This document shows, one piece after another, positions 1 through 6,065 of a stretch of DNA of 6,895 nt. The position numbers and the translations under genes were made by a program. The DNA is from Gemmatimonadota bacterium (lineage in GTDB: Bacteria; Gemmatimonadota; Gemmatimonadetes; Gemmatimonadales; Gemmatimonadaceae), in contig QHUV01000482.1 of NCBI GenBank assembly GCA_003222065.1, positions 1-6,895 of the forward strand, given 5' to 3'. The notes beneath the pieces are model-generated. The model saw only the letters and a program-made list of their open reading frames with translations, was not told the DNA's origin and searched no databases. Position 1 is the stretch's first letter. Every line of letters begins with the position of its first letter.

Positions 1-131
1 ATGGCGAGGGTGGAGGCCACCGTGCGACCAGGGCGCCGGCCACACAGAAGGCGAAAGCAGCCGCTGGAGGGGATGACTTCGAGGATTTCCCCGGCGCGCT
101 GGAGGATGAGGACGACGATCTGCCGTTCTAG
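1..131 (+). CDS. ssb: Single-stranded DNA-binding protein, C-terminal end (partial)
   Basis: Reading from base 3 gives 42 residues ending in a stop at 129-131. The first part is a Gly/Ala-rich, low-complexity linker. The end is strongly acidic (a run of E and D) and closes with DDDLPF. That arrangement of disordered linker plus an acidic tip ending in Pro-Phe is the hallmark of bacterial SSB, where the tip docks DNA repair and replication partners. The OB-fold lies upstream of the window, so the family call rests on the tail alone. A hairpin terminator follows within 40 bases, which suits the end of a transcription unit. The ATG at position 1 belongs to another frame and is not this gene's start. 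Confidence 0.8.
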   Translation, partial: GEGGGHRATRAPATQKAKAAAGGDDFEDFPGALEDEDDDLPF

Positions 132-166
132 ATCCTCGAACGAAGTCTGCGAGAATGCCGAATTTT

Positions 167-197
167 GGGAGCCGCCTGAGGGCGGCTCTCGTTTCTT
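167..197 (+). terminator. Rho-independent-type terminator after ssb
   Basis: GAGCCGCC (169-176) and GGCGGCTC (181-188) are perfect inverted repeats around a TGAG loop. Outer G-T and G-C pairs extend the stem to about 10 bp. A short T-rich stretch (TCGTTTCTT) follows. The stem is strong but the T tract is interrupted. Its position just after the ssb stop and before the LysM gene supports termination of the upstream unit. Confidence 0.75.
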
Positions 198-253
198 CCA
201 GGCAGCCAATTCGTCATTTGTGTGCGGCTCATCTCGGACATCACGACCGAACC

Positions 254-257
254 GGAG
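254..257 (+). promoter_or_regulatory. Ribosome binding site deciding the LysM gene start
   Basis: GGAG lies 6 bases upstream of the ATG at 264. The alternative in-frame GTG at 222 has no purine-rich site before it and would put 14 polar residues in front of the signal peptide. This site therefore favours the ATG at 264. Confidence 0.6.
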
Positions 258-263
258 TGCCTT

Positions 264-752
264 ATGCTCGGCCGAGCAGTAAGCAAGCAAACTCTTCTCA
301 GAATACGCGCTTCAGGCCTGGTCATAACGGCTGCGTTAGCGCTTGCGGTGCTCGGGACGACGACGCTCGGCGCGCAGCAGGAAACGCCGCCCGCGCACAC
401 GGTCAAACGGGGTGACACGCTCTGGGACTTGGCGAAGCTCTACCTTGGCGACTCCTTCTTGTGGCCAGAGATCTACCGGCTGAACACGGACATCATCGAC
501 GATCCGCACTGGATCTATCCAGGAGAAGTCCTGAAGCTGCCTGCGCCTGGGACCACGCCGCCTCCGGTGGTCGCCGACGTTCCACCCGTCAAGCAGGCCG
601 GTGAACCAGTGCCTACGACGCCCGCGCCGGCGGCTTCCCCTGCACCGACGGCAACGGGAACTCCGGTATATGAGCCACCGATCGGAGTCCTGGATGGCCC
701 AACCACTTTTCCCAAGACGCGGCCCCGCGGGCTCCGCAGCGTCGGAAGGTGA
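264..752 (+). CDS. Secreted LysM-domain protein, N-terminal part of a frame-disrupted gene
   Basis: The product is 162 residues. Residues 1-37 form a signal peptide: a basic n-region, a hydrophobic core at about 18-31, and a likely cleavage after LGA before QQ. Residues 44-93 form one LysM domain ([14 protein letters not shown] near its start, [10 protein letters not shown] at its end), a fold that binds peptidoglycan glycan chains. Residues 94 to about 150 are a Pro/Ala/Thr-rich linker typical of periplasmic proteins. The last dozen residues look random and run to a TGA at 750-752, while the frame one base on becomes clearly protein-like from about 721. I infer that this is the front part of a longer LysM protein whose remainder is the next feature. 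The function is probably cell-wall anchoring in the periplasm; the substrate is not determinable. Confidence 0.8.
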   Translation: MLGRAVSKQTLLRIRASGLVITAALALAVLGTTTLGAQQETPPAHTVKRGDTLWDLAKLYLGDSFLWPEIYRLNTDIIDDPHWIYPGEVLKLPAPGTTPPPVVADVPPVKQAGEPVPTTPAPAASPAPTATGTPVYEPPIGVLDGPTTFPKTRPRGLRSVGR

Positions 753-1263
753 GCGCTACGTCACGTACACCTTCGGCCCGTATCTCGAGGATCTCGGTCA
801 GGTGGTGGTGCCTACCGGCATCATCGAGGTGACGCGTGCGCCGCGCGACCGAGAGGCGGCAATTGCGCACGTCGTTCGCATGTTCGGGGAAATCCAAGCG
901 GATCAGCGGCTGATGCCTTACGACAGCACCGCTCTACACATCTTCGGGCGCCCGGAGGAAAAGCCGGACTCGATTGTGTCCAAGGTCGCGTTGATACAGA
1001 GTGGTGCGATCTTGCCGAGCCTGCAGGATTATCTCGTCGTTGACGTCTCCACCCGTGATGGAGTGAGGGTGGGCGATGAGTTCCTGCTGTTCGAGCCCCA
1101 TCACAAGTCCGACAAAAGTGATTTCGCCGATCCCGAGATCGCCATCGCACGCGCTCAGGCGGTCCGCGTGACGTCGTACGCGACGACGCTGATGATCACC
1201 GGCCAGAGGCATCCAAAAATCGAAGCAGGCACGCTGGCGCGTCGCGTTGCGACGATGCCCTAA
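670..1263 (+). CDS. C-terminal part of the frame-disrupted LysM protein
   Basis: This frame is +1 relative to the LysM start. Believable protein sequence begins near 721 ([12 protein letters not shown]) and runs to the TAA at 1261-1263, giving about 180 residues. It looks like a beta-rich soluble domain, with short alternating hydrophobic strands such as [12 protein letters not shown] and [21 protein letters not shown]. It has no signal peptide and no membrane segment. The in-frame starts at 601 (GTG), 670 and 694 (ATG) all fall inside the upstream Pro-rich linker and lack a convincing ribosome site, so independent translation is doubtful. I recall, without having checked, that LysM proteins of Gemmatimonadota carry a C-terminal region of this kind. 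The start at 670 is nominal; this is best read as the other half of the preceding gene. Confidence 0.6.
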   Translation: MSHRSESWMAQPLFPRRGPAGSAASEGERYVTYTFGPYLEDLGQVVVPTGIIEVTRAPRDREAAIAHVVRMFGEIQADQRLMPYDSTALHIFGRPEEKPDSIVSKVALIQSGAILPSLQDYLVVDVSTRDGVRVGDEFLLFEPHHKSDKSDFADPEIAIARAQAVRVTSYATTLMITGQRHPKIEAGTLARRVATMP

Positions 1264-1328
1264 GGCTCGCGTTTGCGTTTCAGATCGCGTGACCAGTCGC
1301 CCCGTGATGCCGTAAAGCTCGCGTTTGC
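1261..1328 (+). repeat. Pair of 16-base direct repeats before ccsA
   Basis: TAAGGCTCGCGTTTGC (1261-1276) and TAAAGCTCGCGTTTGC (1313-1328) match at 15 of 16 bases, with starts 52 bases apart. The first copy includes the stop codon of the LysM reading frame. They may mark a small local duplication; no function is evident. Confidence 0.5.
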
Positions 1329-1348
1329 TGTAGATTGGGGCGAAGCCA

Positions 1349-2155
1349 ATGATCGCGATCGCCCACTTCGTCGCCATCTCGTTGTACATCGGCGCGGCCG
1401 CGCTCGCCGCGACGCCATTCGCCCGTCCCGTCGGCGCTCCCGTTCGCGGAGTCATCGCGTTGCTCGCGGCCGGCGTGCTCGTGCATGCGATGGCGCTCAT
1501 TCTCTTCGCCCGCAACGTCGGTGTTGTGCCGCTTACCGGCCTGGGACCGGCGCTTTCCTTGGCCGGATTCGTCCTCGCCGCCACACTATTCACCGTCGAG
1601 CTTCTGGCGCAGGAAGTGTCGCTGACGCTCGTCGCCGCGCCTCTGGCGGCGCTCCCGACAGTTTTCGCCAACATCATTGGCCTGACGCCTGGCCAGGAGC
1701 CGGCGGGCGTCCGAGGGCTTTGGCTTTTCGCGCACATTGCGTTGAGCTTCGTCGGCATCGCCGCGTTCGCAACCGCGGCGGCGGCTGGTACGATGTACCT
1801 CATCGAGCGGCGGGAGCTCAAGTCACGGCGCTTCGGCGCCATCTTCAGGTTTTTCCCTCCACTTGCGACGCTGGACAAAGTGAATCACCTGGCGGCCATT
1901 GCCGGTTGGCTCGGCCTCACTCTTGGCGTCGTCCTCGCTGGCGCCTACTCGATCGCCTATCGGGAGATGAACCTGCCGCAGTTGATGTGGGGTAGCGGAG
2001 CATGGGTCGCCGTCAGTGGTATCGCCGTTGGACGTGTGCTCGGTGGCTGGCAGGCCCGCCGTGCCGCGGTCTACTCGAGCGTCACGTTCATGGCGGTGCT
2101 CCTCCTGTACGTCGCGATTCGTGTCGTCGGCCCGGCGGCGGGGAAATTCTTGTGA
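1349..2155 (+). CDS. CcsA/HemX-type integral membrane protein (cytochrome c assembly family)
   Basis: The product is 268 residues, close to the usual size of HemX. It is almost wholly hydrophobic, with about eight predicted membrane helices near 3-23, 34-54, 66-86, 90-112, 124-150, 181-203, 213-231 and 239-259. Histidines at 6, 46, 129 and 180 lie in or at the edge of helices; H129 (FAHIALSF) and H180 (KVNHLAAIAGW) sit where this family keeps its conserved heme-ligand histidines. The Trp-rich WWD heme-handling motif of true CcsA/CcmC is not intact: the equivalent stretch at 214-219 is WGSGAW with no following WDP. Together with the nearby hemA, this favours a HemX-like role (linked to HemA level or heme handling) over cytochrome c heme lyase activity. 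A GGGGCGA ribosome site precedes the ATG. The stop overlaps the next gene by 4 bases, implying translational coupling. Confidence 0.8.
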   Translation: MIAIAHFVAISLYIGAAALAATPFARPVGAPVRGVIALLAAGVLVHAMALILFARNVGVVPLTGLGPALSLAGFVLAATLFTVELLAQEVSLTLVAAPLAALPTVFANIIGLTPGQEPAGVRGLWLFAHIALSFVGIAAFATAAAAGTMYLIERRELKSRRFGAIFRFFPPLATLDKVNHLAAIAGWLGLTLGVVLAGAYSIAYREMNLPQLMWGSGAWVAVSGIAVGRVLGGWQARRAAVYSSVTFMAVLLLYVAIRVVGPAAGKFL

Positions 2156-2772
2156 GCAGCGCATTCGGCGTTGCCGTCGTACTTCGTGGTAGCTCCATAC
2201 CGGCACTCGTCGTCGGCGGTGGCGACGTCGCGACGAGGAAGGCCGTCGCGCTGCTCGACGGGGGCGCGTCGGTCCGCGTTCGCGCTCCAATCGTGAATCC
2301 GACGTTGCTGCAGCGGGCCGCGTCTGATGAGCATCTTTTCATCGAGCAACGGCCGTACGACCAATCGGCAATCGGTGACGCGATGCTCGTCGTCGCCGCG
2401 GCCGATGACCGCGCCGTCAACGCGCGCATTGGTACTGACGCACGCGGCGCACATCGATTGGTCGTCGTCGCCGATGATCCGGATGCCGGCAATTGCGTGA
2501 TGCCCGCCATTCACCGCAGCGGCGATCTATTGGTCGCCGTCTCGTCCGGAGGCGTCCCCGGCGCGTCAGCGCGTGTGCGCGACGAGCTCGCGCGGCGGCT
2601 CGATCATCGTTATGCGTCAGCCATTCGAGATCTGGCCCGTTTGCGCCAGCGCCTCTTGCACAACGACGACCCGTCGGCCTGGCACTCCGCGGCCCGCGCC
2701 CTCCTCGCCGATGATTTTTGTGAGTCAGTGGAAACGGGCTCCTTTTCCGAGCGACTGGCGGCATGGCGATAG
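2152..2772 (+). CDS. Precorrin-2 dehydrogenase / sirohydrochlorin ferrochelatase (Met8/CysG N-terminal type)
   Basis: The product is 206 residues and corresponds to the N-terminal half of CysG alone, without the uroporphyrinogen methyltransferase domain. The NAD-binding Rossmann loop is at residues 22-30 (GGGDVATRK). The VVAAADDRAVN stretch at 80-90 carries the conserved Asp (D85 or D86) implicated in both dehydrogenation and chelation. NCVMPAI at 114-120 and SSGGVPGASARVRDEL at 131-146 match the dimerisation region of the family. The enzyme oxidises precorrin-2 to sirohydrochlorin with NAD and may insert Fe(II) to give siroheme; some relatives only do the first step. The GTG start overlaps the ccsA stop in GTGA, with GGCGGGGAAA just upstream. 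No longer upstream start is needed, because codons before 2152 would overlap ccsA extensively. Confidence 0.88.
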   Translation: MSSAFGVAVVLRGSSIPALVVGGGDVATRKAVALLDGGASVRVRAPIVNPTLLQRAASDEHLFIEQRPYDQSAIGDAMLVVAAADDRAVNARIGTDARGAHRLVVVADDPDAGNCVMPAIHRSGDLLVAVSSGGVPGASARVRDELARRLDHRYASAIRDLARLRQRLLHNDDPSAWHSAARALLADDFCESVETGSFSERLAAWR

Positions 2773-3794
2773 TCGTCGCCGGAATCAGTCACAACGGCGC
2801 CGCGCTTGCCGTGCGCGAGAAGGTCGCGTTTCGGGCCGCCGAGCTGCTGCCGATCCTCAGCGCCATTCGCGACGACTGTCGGTTTCGGGAGGGTGTTCTG
2901 CTCTCGACCTGTAATCGTACCGAGTTCTACATCGTCGAGGGTGAGCGCGACGCGGCGCCTGTCGTGTGGCGAACGCTGACATCGCGCCTCGGCGAGGAGG
3001 CATCGGCGTACGGGTACGTTCGCCGCGACAGAGACGCGATCTCTCATCTTTTCCACGTCGCGTCGGGACTCGACTCGATGGTGCTCGGCGAGGCGCAGAT
3101 TCAGGGCCAAGTCCGTGACGCGTGGGAAGCTTGTCGCGCCGAATGTGGCGCGGTGCTGAACCGATTGTTCCAAACGTCACTACTCGTCGCGGGACGAGTG
3201 CGCAATGAAACGTCGATCGGTCGAGGCGCGGCGTCGGTGAGCTCGGCGGCACTGCAGCTCGCCCGGCAGATCTTCGGTTCACTCGCCGGACGCCGCGCGA
3301 TGGTCCTCGGCGCGGGTGAAATGGCGGAACTTGCGCTCGAGTGCCTGGTCAACGAGGGCGTACGCGCCGCGATCGTCGCCAATCGCACATATGAGCGAGC
3401 ACGGGAGCTTGCGGCGCGTCACGGCGCGGTCGCGATGCATTACGACGAGTGTTGGGCCTCGCTGCACGAAGTCGACGTGCTGCTCTGTTCGACGGCCGCA
3501 CCGCGCCCCGTCGTCACGCTGGACCGCGTTAGGCCGGCGGTCGCCGGCCGTCGCGATCGACCGCTCTGCATTCTCGACATCGCCGTACCACGCGACGTCG
3601 AGCCCAGCGTCGGCGCCCTCGACAACGTGTTCCTCTACGACCTCGACGATCTACGCGCGGTCGTGACGACCAACGTCGAGCGGCGCCGGGAGGAGCTACC
3701 CACGGCCGAACAACTCATCGCCGGCGAAGTCGAACGTTACTGGCCGGGGACTGGGCATTGTCGATGCCGTCCGCTATCTCTTTGGGCTCGATGA
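2763..3794 (+). CDS. hemA: Glutamyl-tRNA reductase, C-terminally truncated by a frame change
   Basis: HemA reduces glutamyl-tRNA(Glu) with NADPH to glutamate-1-semialdehyde, the first committed step of C5-pathway tetrapyrrole synthesis. The catalytic Cys is C50 within STCNR (48-52). Other family marks are AGISH (6-10), the FHVASGLDSMVLGEAQI block (97-113), the NADPH loop VLGAGEMAE (181-189), and LDIAVPRDVEP (271-281). The family-like sequence runs to GEVERYW at 321-327, the start of the long dimerisation helix. The remaining 16 residues (327 onward) are out of character: Cys, Arg and Trp-rich with no family match. The usual length is about 420 residues, against 343 here. The ATG overlaps the preceding gene by 10 bases. 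The catalytic and NADPH domains look intact, but loss of the dimerisation domain would be expected to impair the V-shaped dimer. Confidence 0.92.
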   Translation: MAIVVAGISHNGAALAVREKVAFRAAELLPILSAIRDDCRFREGVLLSTCNRTEFYIVEGERDAAPVVWRTLTSRLGEEASAYGYVRRDRDAISHLFHVASGLDSMVLGEAQIQGQVRDAWEACRAECGAVLNRLFQTSLLVAGRVRNETSIGRGAASVSSAALQLARQIFGSLAGRRAMVLGAGEMAELALECLVNEGVRAAIVANRTYERARELAARHGAVAMHYDECWASLHEVDVLLCSTAAPRPVVTLDRVRPAVAGRRDRPLCILDIAVPRDVEPSVGALDNVFLYDLDDLRAVVTTNVERRREELPTAEQLIAGEVERYWPGTGHCRCRPLSLWAR

Positions 3795-3849
3795 TACGGC
3801 GCGACCGGAGAAGGAACGTGATCGAGATCACCATCATGATTTGCGATAG
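3742..3849 (+). pseudogene. hemA: Displaced C-terminal tail of HemA in the +1 frame
   Basis: The frame one base on from hemA reads 35 residues from 3742 to a TAG at 3847-3849. It begins GRGLGIVDAVRYLFGLDD and ends in a charged segment with three consecutive His residues. An amphipathic helix ending in L-F-x-L-D is how many bacterial glutamyl-tRNA reductases finish, so this looks like the true end of HemA. Its stop sits 12 bases before the epimerase start, a natural operon spacing. Adding 327 and 35 residues still leaves about 60-75 residues unaccounted for, so a pure one-base frameshift does not explain it. The family tail match is from memory and moderate. Confidence 0.6.
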
Positions 3850-3857
3850 AGGAGAGG
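3849..3857 (+). promoter_or_regulatory. Ribosome binding site for the epimerase
   Basis: GAGGAGAGG spans 3849-3857, ending 4 bases before the GTG at 3862, with its GGAG core 7 bases away. It supports the GTG start, after which the Rossmann motif begins within six residues as expected. Confidence 0.6.
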
Positions 3858-3861
3858 GCGA

Positions 3862-4860
3862 GTGCCGAGTGCATTGGTGACTGGAGGCGCTGGTTTCATT
3901 GGCTCGCACGTCGCCGAGCTATTTTTGGCTCGTGGCTACACGGTAGAGATTCTCGACAACCTGTCGTCAGGCAAGCGCGAGCACGTCGATTCGCGAGCGC
4001 GGCTCCACGAGATGGACGTTCGGTCCGCCGAGGCGGCGCGCCTCGTGTCACAAACGCCATTCGATGTGATCGTGCATCTCGCGGCGCAGATCGACGTGCG
4101 CAAGAGCGTCGCCGATCCGGCGGCCGACGCGAGCATCAATGTCGGCGGCACGCTCAATCTCATCGAGGCGCTTCGCCAGAGTGGCCGCGGCACGCAAACG
4201 CGCTTTGTATTTTCGTCGACCGGCGGCGCATTGTACGGTGACTTCGTCGATCCGCCTAACGTGGAAAACTACAGCAAGGATCCCGAGTCACCCTATGGGA
4301 TCGCCAAGCTGAGCGCCGAGTACTACCTCGCGTACTACGCGCGCGTGCACGGAATGGACACGGCGGTCGTCAGGTACGCGAACGTCTACGGGCCGCGCCA
4401 GGATCCGCACGGCGAGGCGGGTGTCGTTGCGATCTTTTGCGGACGTATCCTGGACGGTCGGCCACTCTCGGTGTACGGTGACGGGGCACAGACGCGCGAC
4501 TATGTGTTCGTGGGCGACGTCGCCGAGGCAACCGTGCTCGCCGGCACGCATTCACTTCCGCGTCCCGAACGTCTCGATGCGCGCGCATTCAACGTCGGCA
4601 CCGGCATCGAGACGAGTGTCACCGAGCTCGCGAGGCTTTTGCGCCGCGTCGCGCGTTCGGATGTCGGTGTCGAGCACCTGCCCAAGCGCCCCGGCGAGCA
4701 GCAACGCTCCGTGGTCAGTATCGCCAAGGCTGGCTCCCTGCTCGGCTGGCGGCCGCGGGCGTCACTCGAAGAAGGTTTGTCGAAGACATTTGCGTGGTTC
4801 GCGGAGCGCCACGATGGGAAGAGCGTGAACGCGCGCGCTGCATCGGGAGTGCAGCGATGA
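3862..4860 (+). CDS. NAD-dependent nucleotide-sugar epimerase/dehydratase (GalE-like extended SDR)
   Basis: The product is 332 residues, a normal length for the family. The NAD loop is TGGAGFIGS (7-15), with the acidic residue D32 in LDN that selects NAD over NADP. The active site shows the Ser/Thr cluster SST at 118-120 and the Tyr/Lys pair in SPYGIAK (Y145, K149). RYANVYGPRQ (171-180), YGDGAQTRDYVFVGDVA (205-221) and FNVGTG (243-248) are the substrate-domain signatures of UDP-glucose 4-epimerase and related NDP-sugar epimerases. It acts in the cytoplasm; the exact sugar cannot be told from sequence. It probably feeds polysaccharide or LPS synthesis. Its stop codon overlaps the tolQ start in ATGA, implying coupled translation. 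Alternatives are UDP-N-acetylglucosamine 4-epimerase or a dTDP-sugar enzyme. Confidence 0.88.
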   Translation: MPSALVTGGAGFIGSHVAELFLARGYTVEILDNLSSGKREHVDSRARLHEMDVRSAEAARLVSQTPFDVIVHLAAQIDVRKSVADPAADASINVGGTLNLIEALRQSGRGTQTRFVFSSTGGALYGDFVDPPNVENYSKDPESPYGIAKLSAEYYLAYYARVHGMDTAVVRYANVYGPRQDPHGEAGVVAIFCGRILDGRPLSVYGDGAQTRDYVFVGDVAEATVLAGTHSLPRPERLDARAFNVGTGIETSVTELARLLRRVARSDVGVEHLPKRPGEQQRSVVSIAKAGSLLGWRPRASLEEGLSKTFAWFAERHDGKSVNARAASGVQR

Positions 4861-5603
4861 CGACAGGGCCGGTGCTCCAGATCCGCGGCGCGGTGCCGTC
4901 GACGCCGCTCGAGCTGATCACCGGAGCGTCGACGCTCACACAGGTCGTCCTGATCGTTCTGGCGCTCCTGTCTCTCCTGAGTTGGGCGCTCATGCTCGGT
5001 CTCTGGCGTGAGCTGTCTCGCGCGCAAGGATCGTCGCTGCGGTTCTTTCGGGACTTCGAGCGGGCGTCGCGCCTCGACGAAGCGGGCACGATTGCCAAGA
5101 CGACAGCACCTAACGCGCTGACCCGGCTCTTCATGCGCGCGGCGCATTTCGTGTCCGACACACGCGTGCGGAATCAGCAGGCGCGCGAGCGCGAAGCGGG
5201 AGATGTCGCCGCGCGTACGCCGGTGACGCTCACTGGCTCGCAGATCGAGACCTTACATCTCCTGCTCGAGACCGACGCCTCGGCGGAGCGCGATCGGCTC
5301 GGTCGTTTTTTGCCGTGGTTGGCGACGATCGGATCGGTCAGCCCGCTTATCGGTCTCCTCGGCACGGTGCTCGGCGTCATCGATGCCTTCATCGGCATTG
5401 CCACGAAGGGATCCGGCAACCTGACGGCCGTCGCGCCTGGCGTTGCCCAGGCCCTCGTCGCAACGGCCGCGGCGCTCGTCGTCGCCATTCCCGCGACATT
5501 CGCCTACAACATTTTTGCCGGACGTCTGAACCGATTCGATGGAATGATGGAGAGCTTCGGGACGGCGACGATCGCGCTCCTCGTCCGCGAGGGACAGATT
5601 TGA
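4857..5603 (+). CDS. tolQ: TolQ/ExbB-family proton-channel subunit
   Basis: The product is 248 residues with three membrane helices: TM1 at about 27-48, TM2 at 152-180 and TM3 at 195-217. A large charged cytoplasmic loop lies between TM1 and TM2. PLIGLLGTVLGV (164-174) and VAPGVAQALVATAAAL (192-207) are the MotA/TolQ/ExbB signatures. T170 and T203 occupy the positions of the channel-lining threonines known in E. coli TolQ. With TolR it forms the inner-membrane motor that uses the proton gradient to energise TolA or TonB. The start at 4857 follows GGGAG (4845-4849) at 7 bases and overlaps the epimerase stop. TolQ rather than ExbB is inferred from the downstream gene order, including a probable tolB. 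Confidence 0.9.
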   Translation: MTTGPVLQIRGAVPSTPLELITGASTLTQVVLIVLALLSLLSWALMLGLWRELSRAQGSSLRFFRDFERASRLDEAGTIAKTTAPNALTRLFMRAAHFVSDTRVRNQQAREREAGDVAARTPVTLTGSQIETLHLLLETDASAERDRLGRFLPWLATIGSVSPLIGLLGTVLGVIDAFIGIATKGSGNLTAVAPGVAQALVATAAALVVAIPATFAYNIFAGRLNRFDGMMESFGTATIALLVREGQI

Positions 5604-5653
5604 TGTGCCCTCTGATGCGGCGGTCGGTCGCCGCAAGGGTCCGAGGCGCCTAA
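5603..5653 (+). CDS. Possible 16-residue leader peptide between tolQ and tolR
   Basis: An ATG overlaps the tolQ stop (TGATG at 5601-5605) and opens a 16-codon frame ending in TAA at 5651-5653, one base before the tolR GTG. The peptide (MCPLMRRSVAARVRGA) has no known family. A ribosome finishing tolQ could reinitiate here and be handed to tolR, so it may act only as a coupling element. It may equally be chance. Confidence 0.2.
   Translation: MCPLMRRSVAARVRGA
5616..5635 (+). other. Intercistronic stem-loop between tolQ and tolR
   Basis: TGCGGCG (5616-5622) pairs perfectly with CGCCGCA (5629-5635) around a 6-base GTCGGT loop. There is no T tract after it, so it is unlikely to terminate transcription. 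It could set mRNA stability or translation of tolR, which begins 19 bases downstream. Confidence 0.45.
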
Positions 5654-5654
5654 C

Positions 5655-6065
5655 GTGGCCCGGCGACGGCGCGACCGTATCGAGTTGAACGCCGAAATCA
5701 ACGTCGTGAATCTCATCGACGTGATGCTCCTGCTGCTCGTGATCTTCATGATCACCGCGCCGATGATGCAGGGCGGCGTCGACATCGCCCTTCCAAAGGC
5801 AGAAGCGCGACCGCTCGAATCGAAGGGTGGTCTCGTGGTCACGGTGACGCGCGGCGGACAGATCCTCGTCGGCGACACGAGGATGTCTTTCCCGCAATTC
5901 CGCGCGGCGTTCCGTGCCTTGGCATCGCAGCAGTCGCGTCAGGGCGTGTATCTCCGGGCCGACAGCAACGTGGGCTACGGGCTGGTCGTTCAGGTCCTCG
6001 CGGTCATGCGTTCCGCCGGCGTCGGCGACGTCGGCCTTGTGACGGAACCGGAGGTAATCCGCTGA
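5655..6065 (+). CDS. tolR: TolR/ExbD-family biopolymer transport protein
   Basis: The product is 136 residues, typical for the family. A short Arg-rich cytoplasmic start is followed by INVVNLIDVMLLLLVIFM (15-32) as part of the single membrane helix at about 17-37. D22 is the conserved membrane Asp that carries protons in TolR (D23) and ExbD (D25). The rest is a periplasmic domain with the typical DIALPKAE (43-50), a beta-rich segment with VTRGGQILVG, and the GVYLRADSNVGYGLVVQVL block (96-114). It partners TolQ in the motor. The GTG start has GAGG 8 bases upstream. The stop overlaps the next ATG (TGATG). ExbD is the alternative name; the neighbouring TolQ-like protein and the probable tolB favour TolR. 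Confidence 0.9.
   Translation: MARRRRDRIELNAEINVVNLIDVMLLLLVIFMITAPMMQGGVDIALPKAEARPLESKGGLVVTVTRGGQILVGDTRMSFPQFRAAFRALASQQSRQGVYLRADSNVGYGLVVQVLAVMRSAGVGDVGLVTEPEVIR

Noticed and set aside
222..263. GTG at 222 as the LysM gene start.
   Set aside because: There is no ribosome site before it, and it adds a polar extension before the signal peptide. The ATG at 264 has GGAG at the right distance.
707..716. Programmed +1 frameshifting at TTTTCCCA in the LysM gene.
   Set aside because: A CCC codon before A can slip, but no stimulatory stop codon or structure is seen at the site, and the hemA break, which also lacks residues, cannot be explained this way.
1305..1336. A sigma-70 type promoter before ccsA (TAGATT at 1331 as -10).
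   Set aside because: The matching -35 position (TGCCGT) is poor, and the -10 would lie too close to the ATG to leave the ribosome site properly placed.
934..1878. A 314-residue open frame on the - strand across the LysM tail and ccsA.
   Set aside because: It is the antisense of two convincing + strand proteins, is rich in Arg/Ala/Ser/Thr with no recognisable motif, and has no ribosome site or promoter support.
1273..1995. A 240-residue + strand frame over ccsA.
   Set aside because: Its composition is dominated by Arg, typical of a shadow frame in GC-rich DNA, while the ccsA frame gives a clear multi-helix membrane protein.
4500..5147. A 215-residue - strand frame across the epimerase end and tolQ start.
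   Set aside because: It is a shadow frame with high Arg content and no motifs, opposite two well-supported genes.
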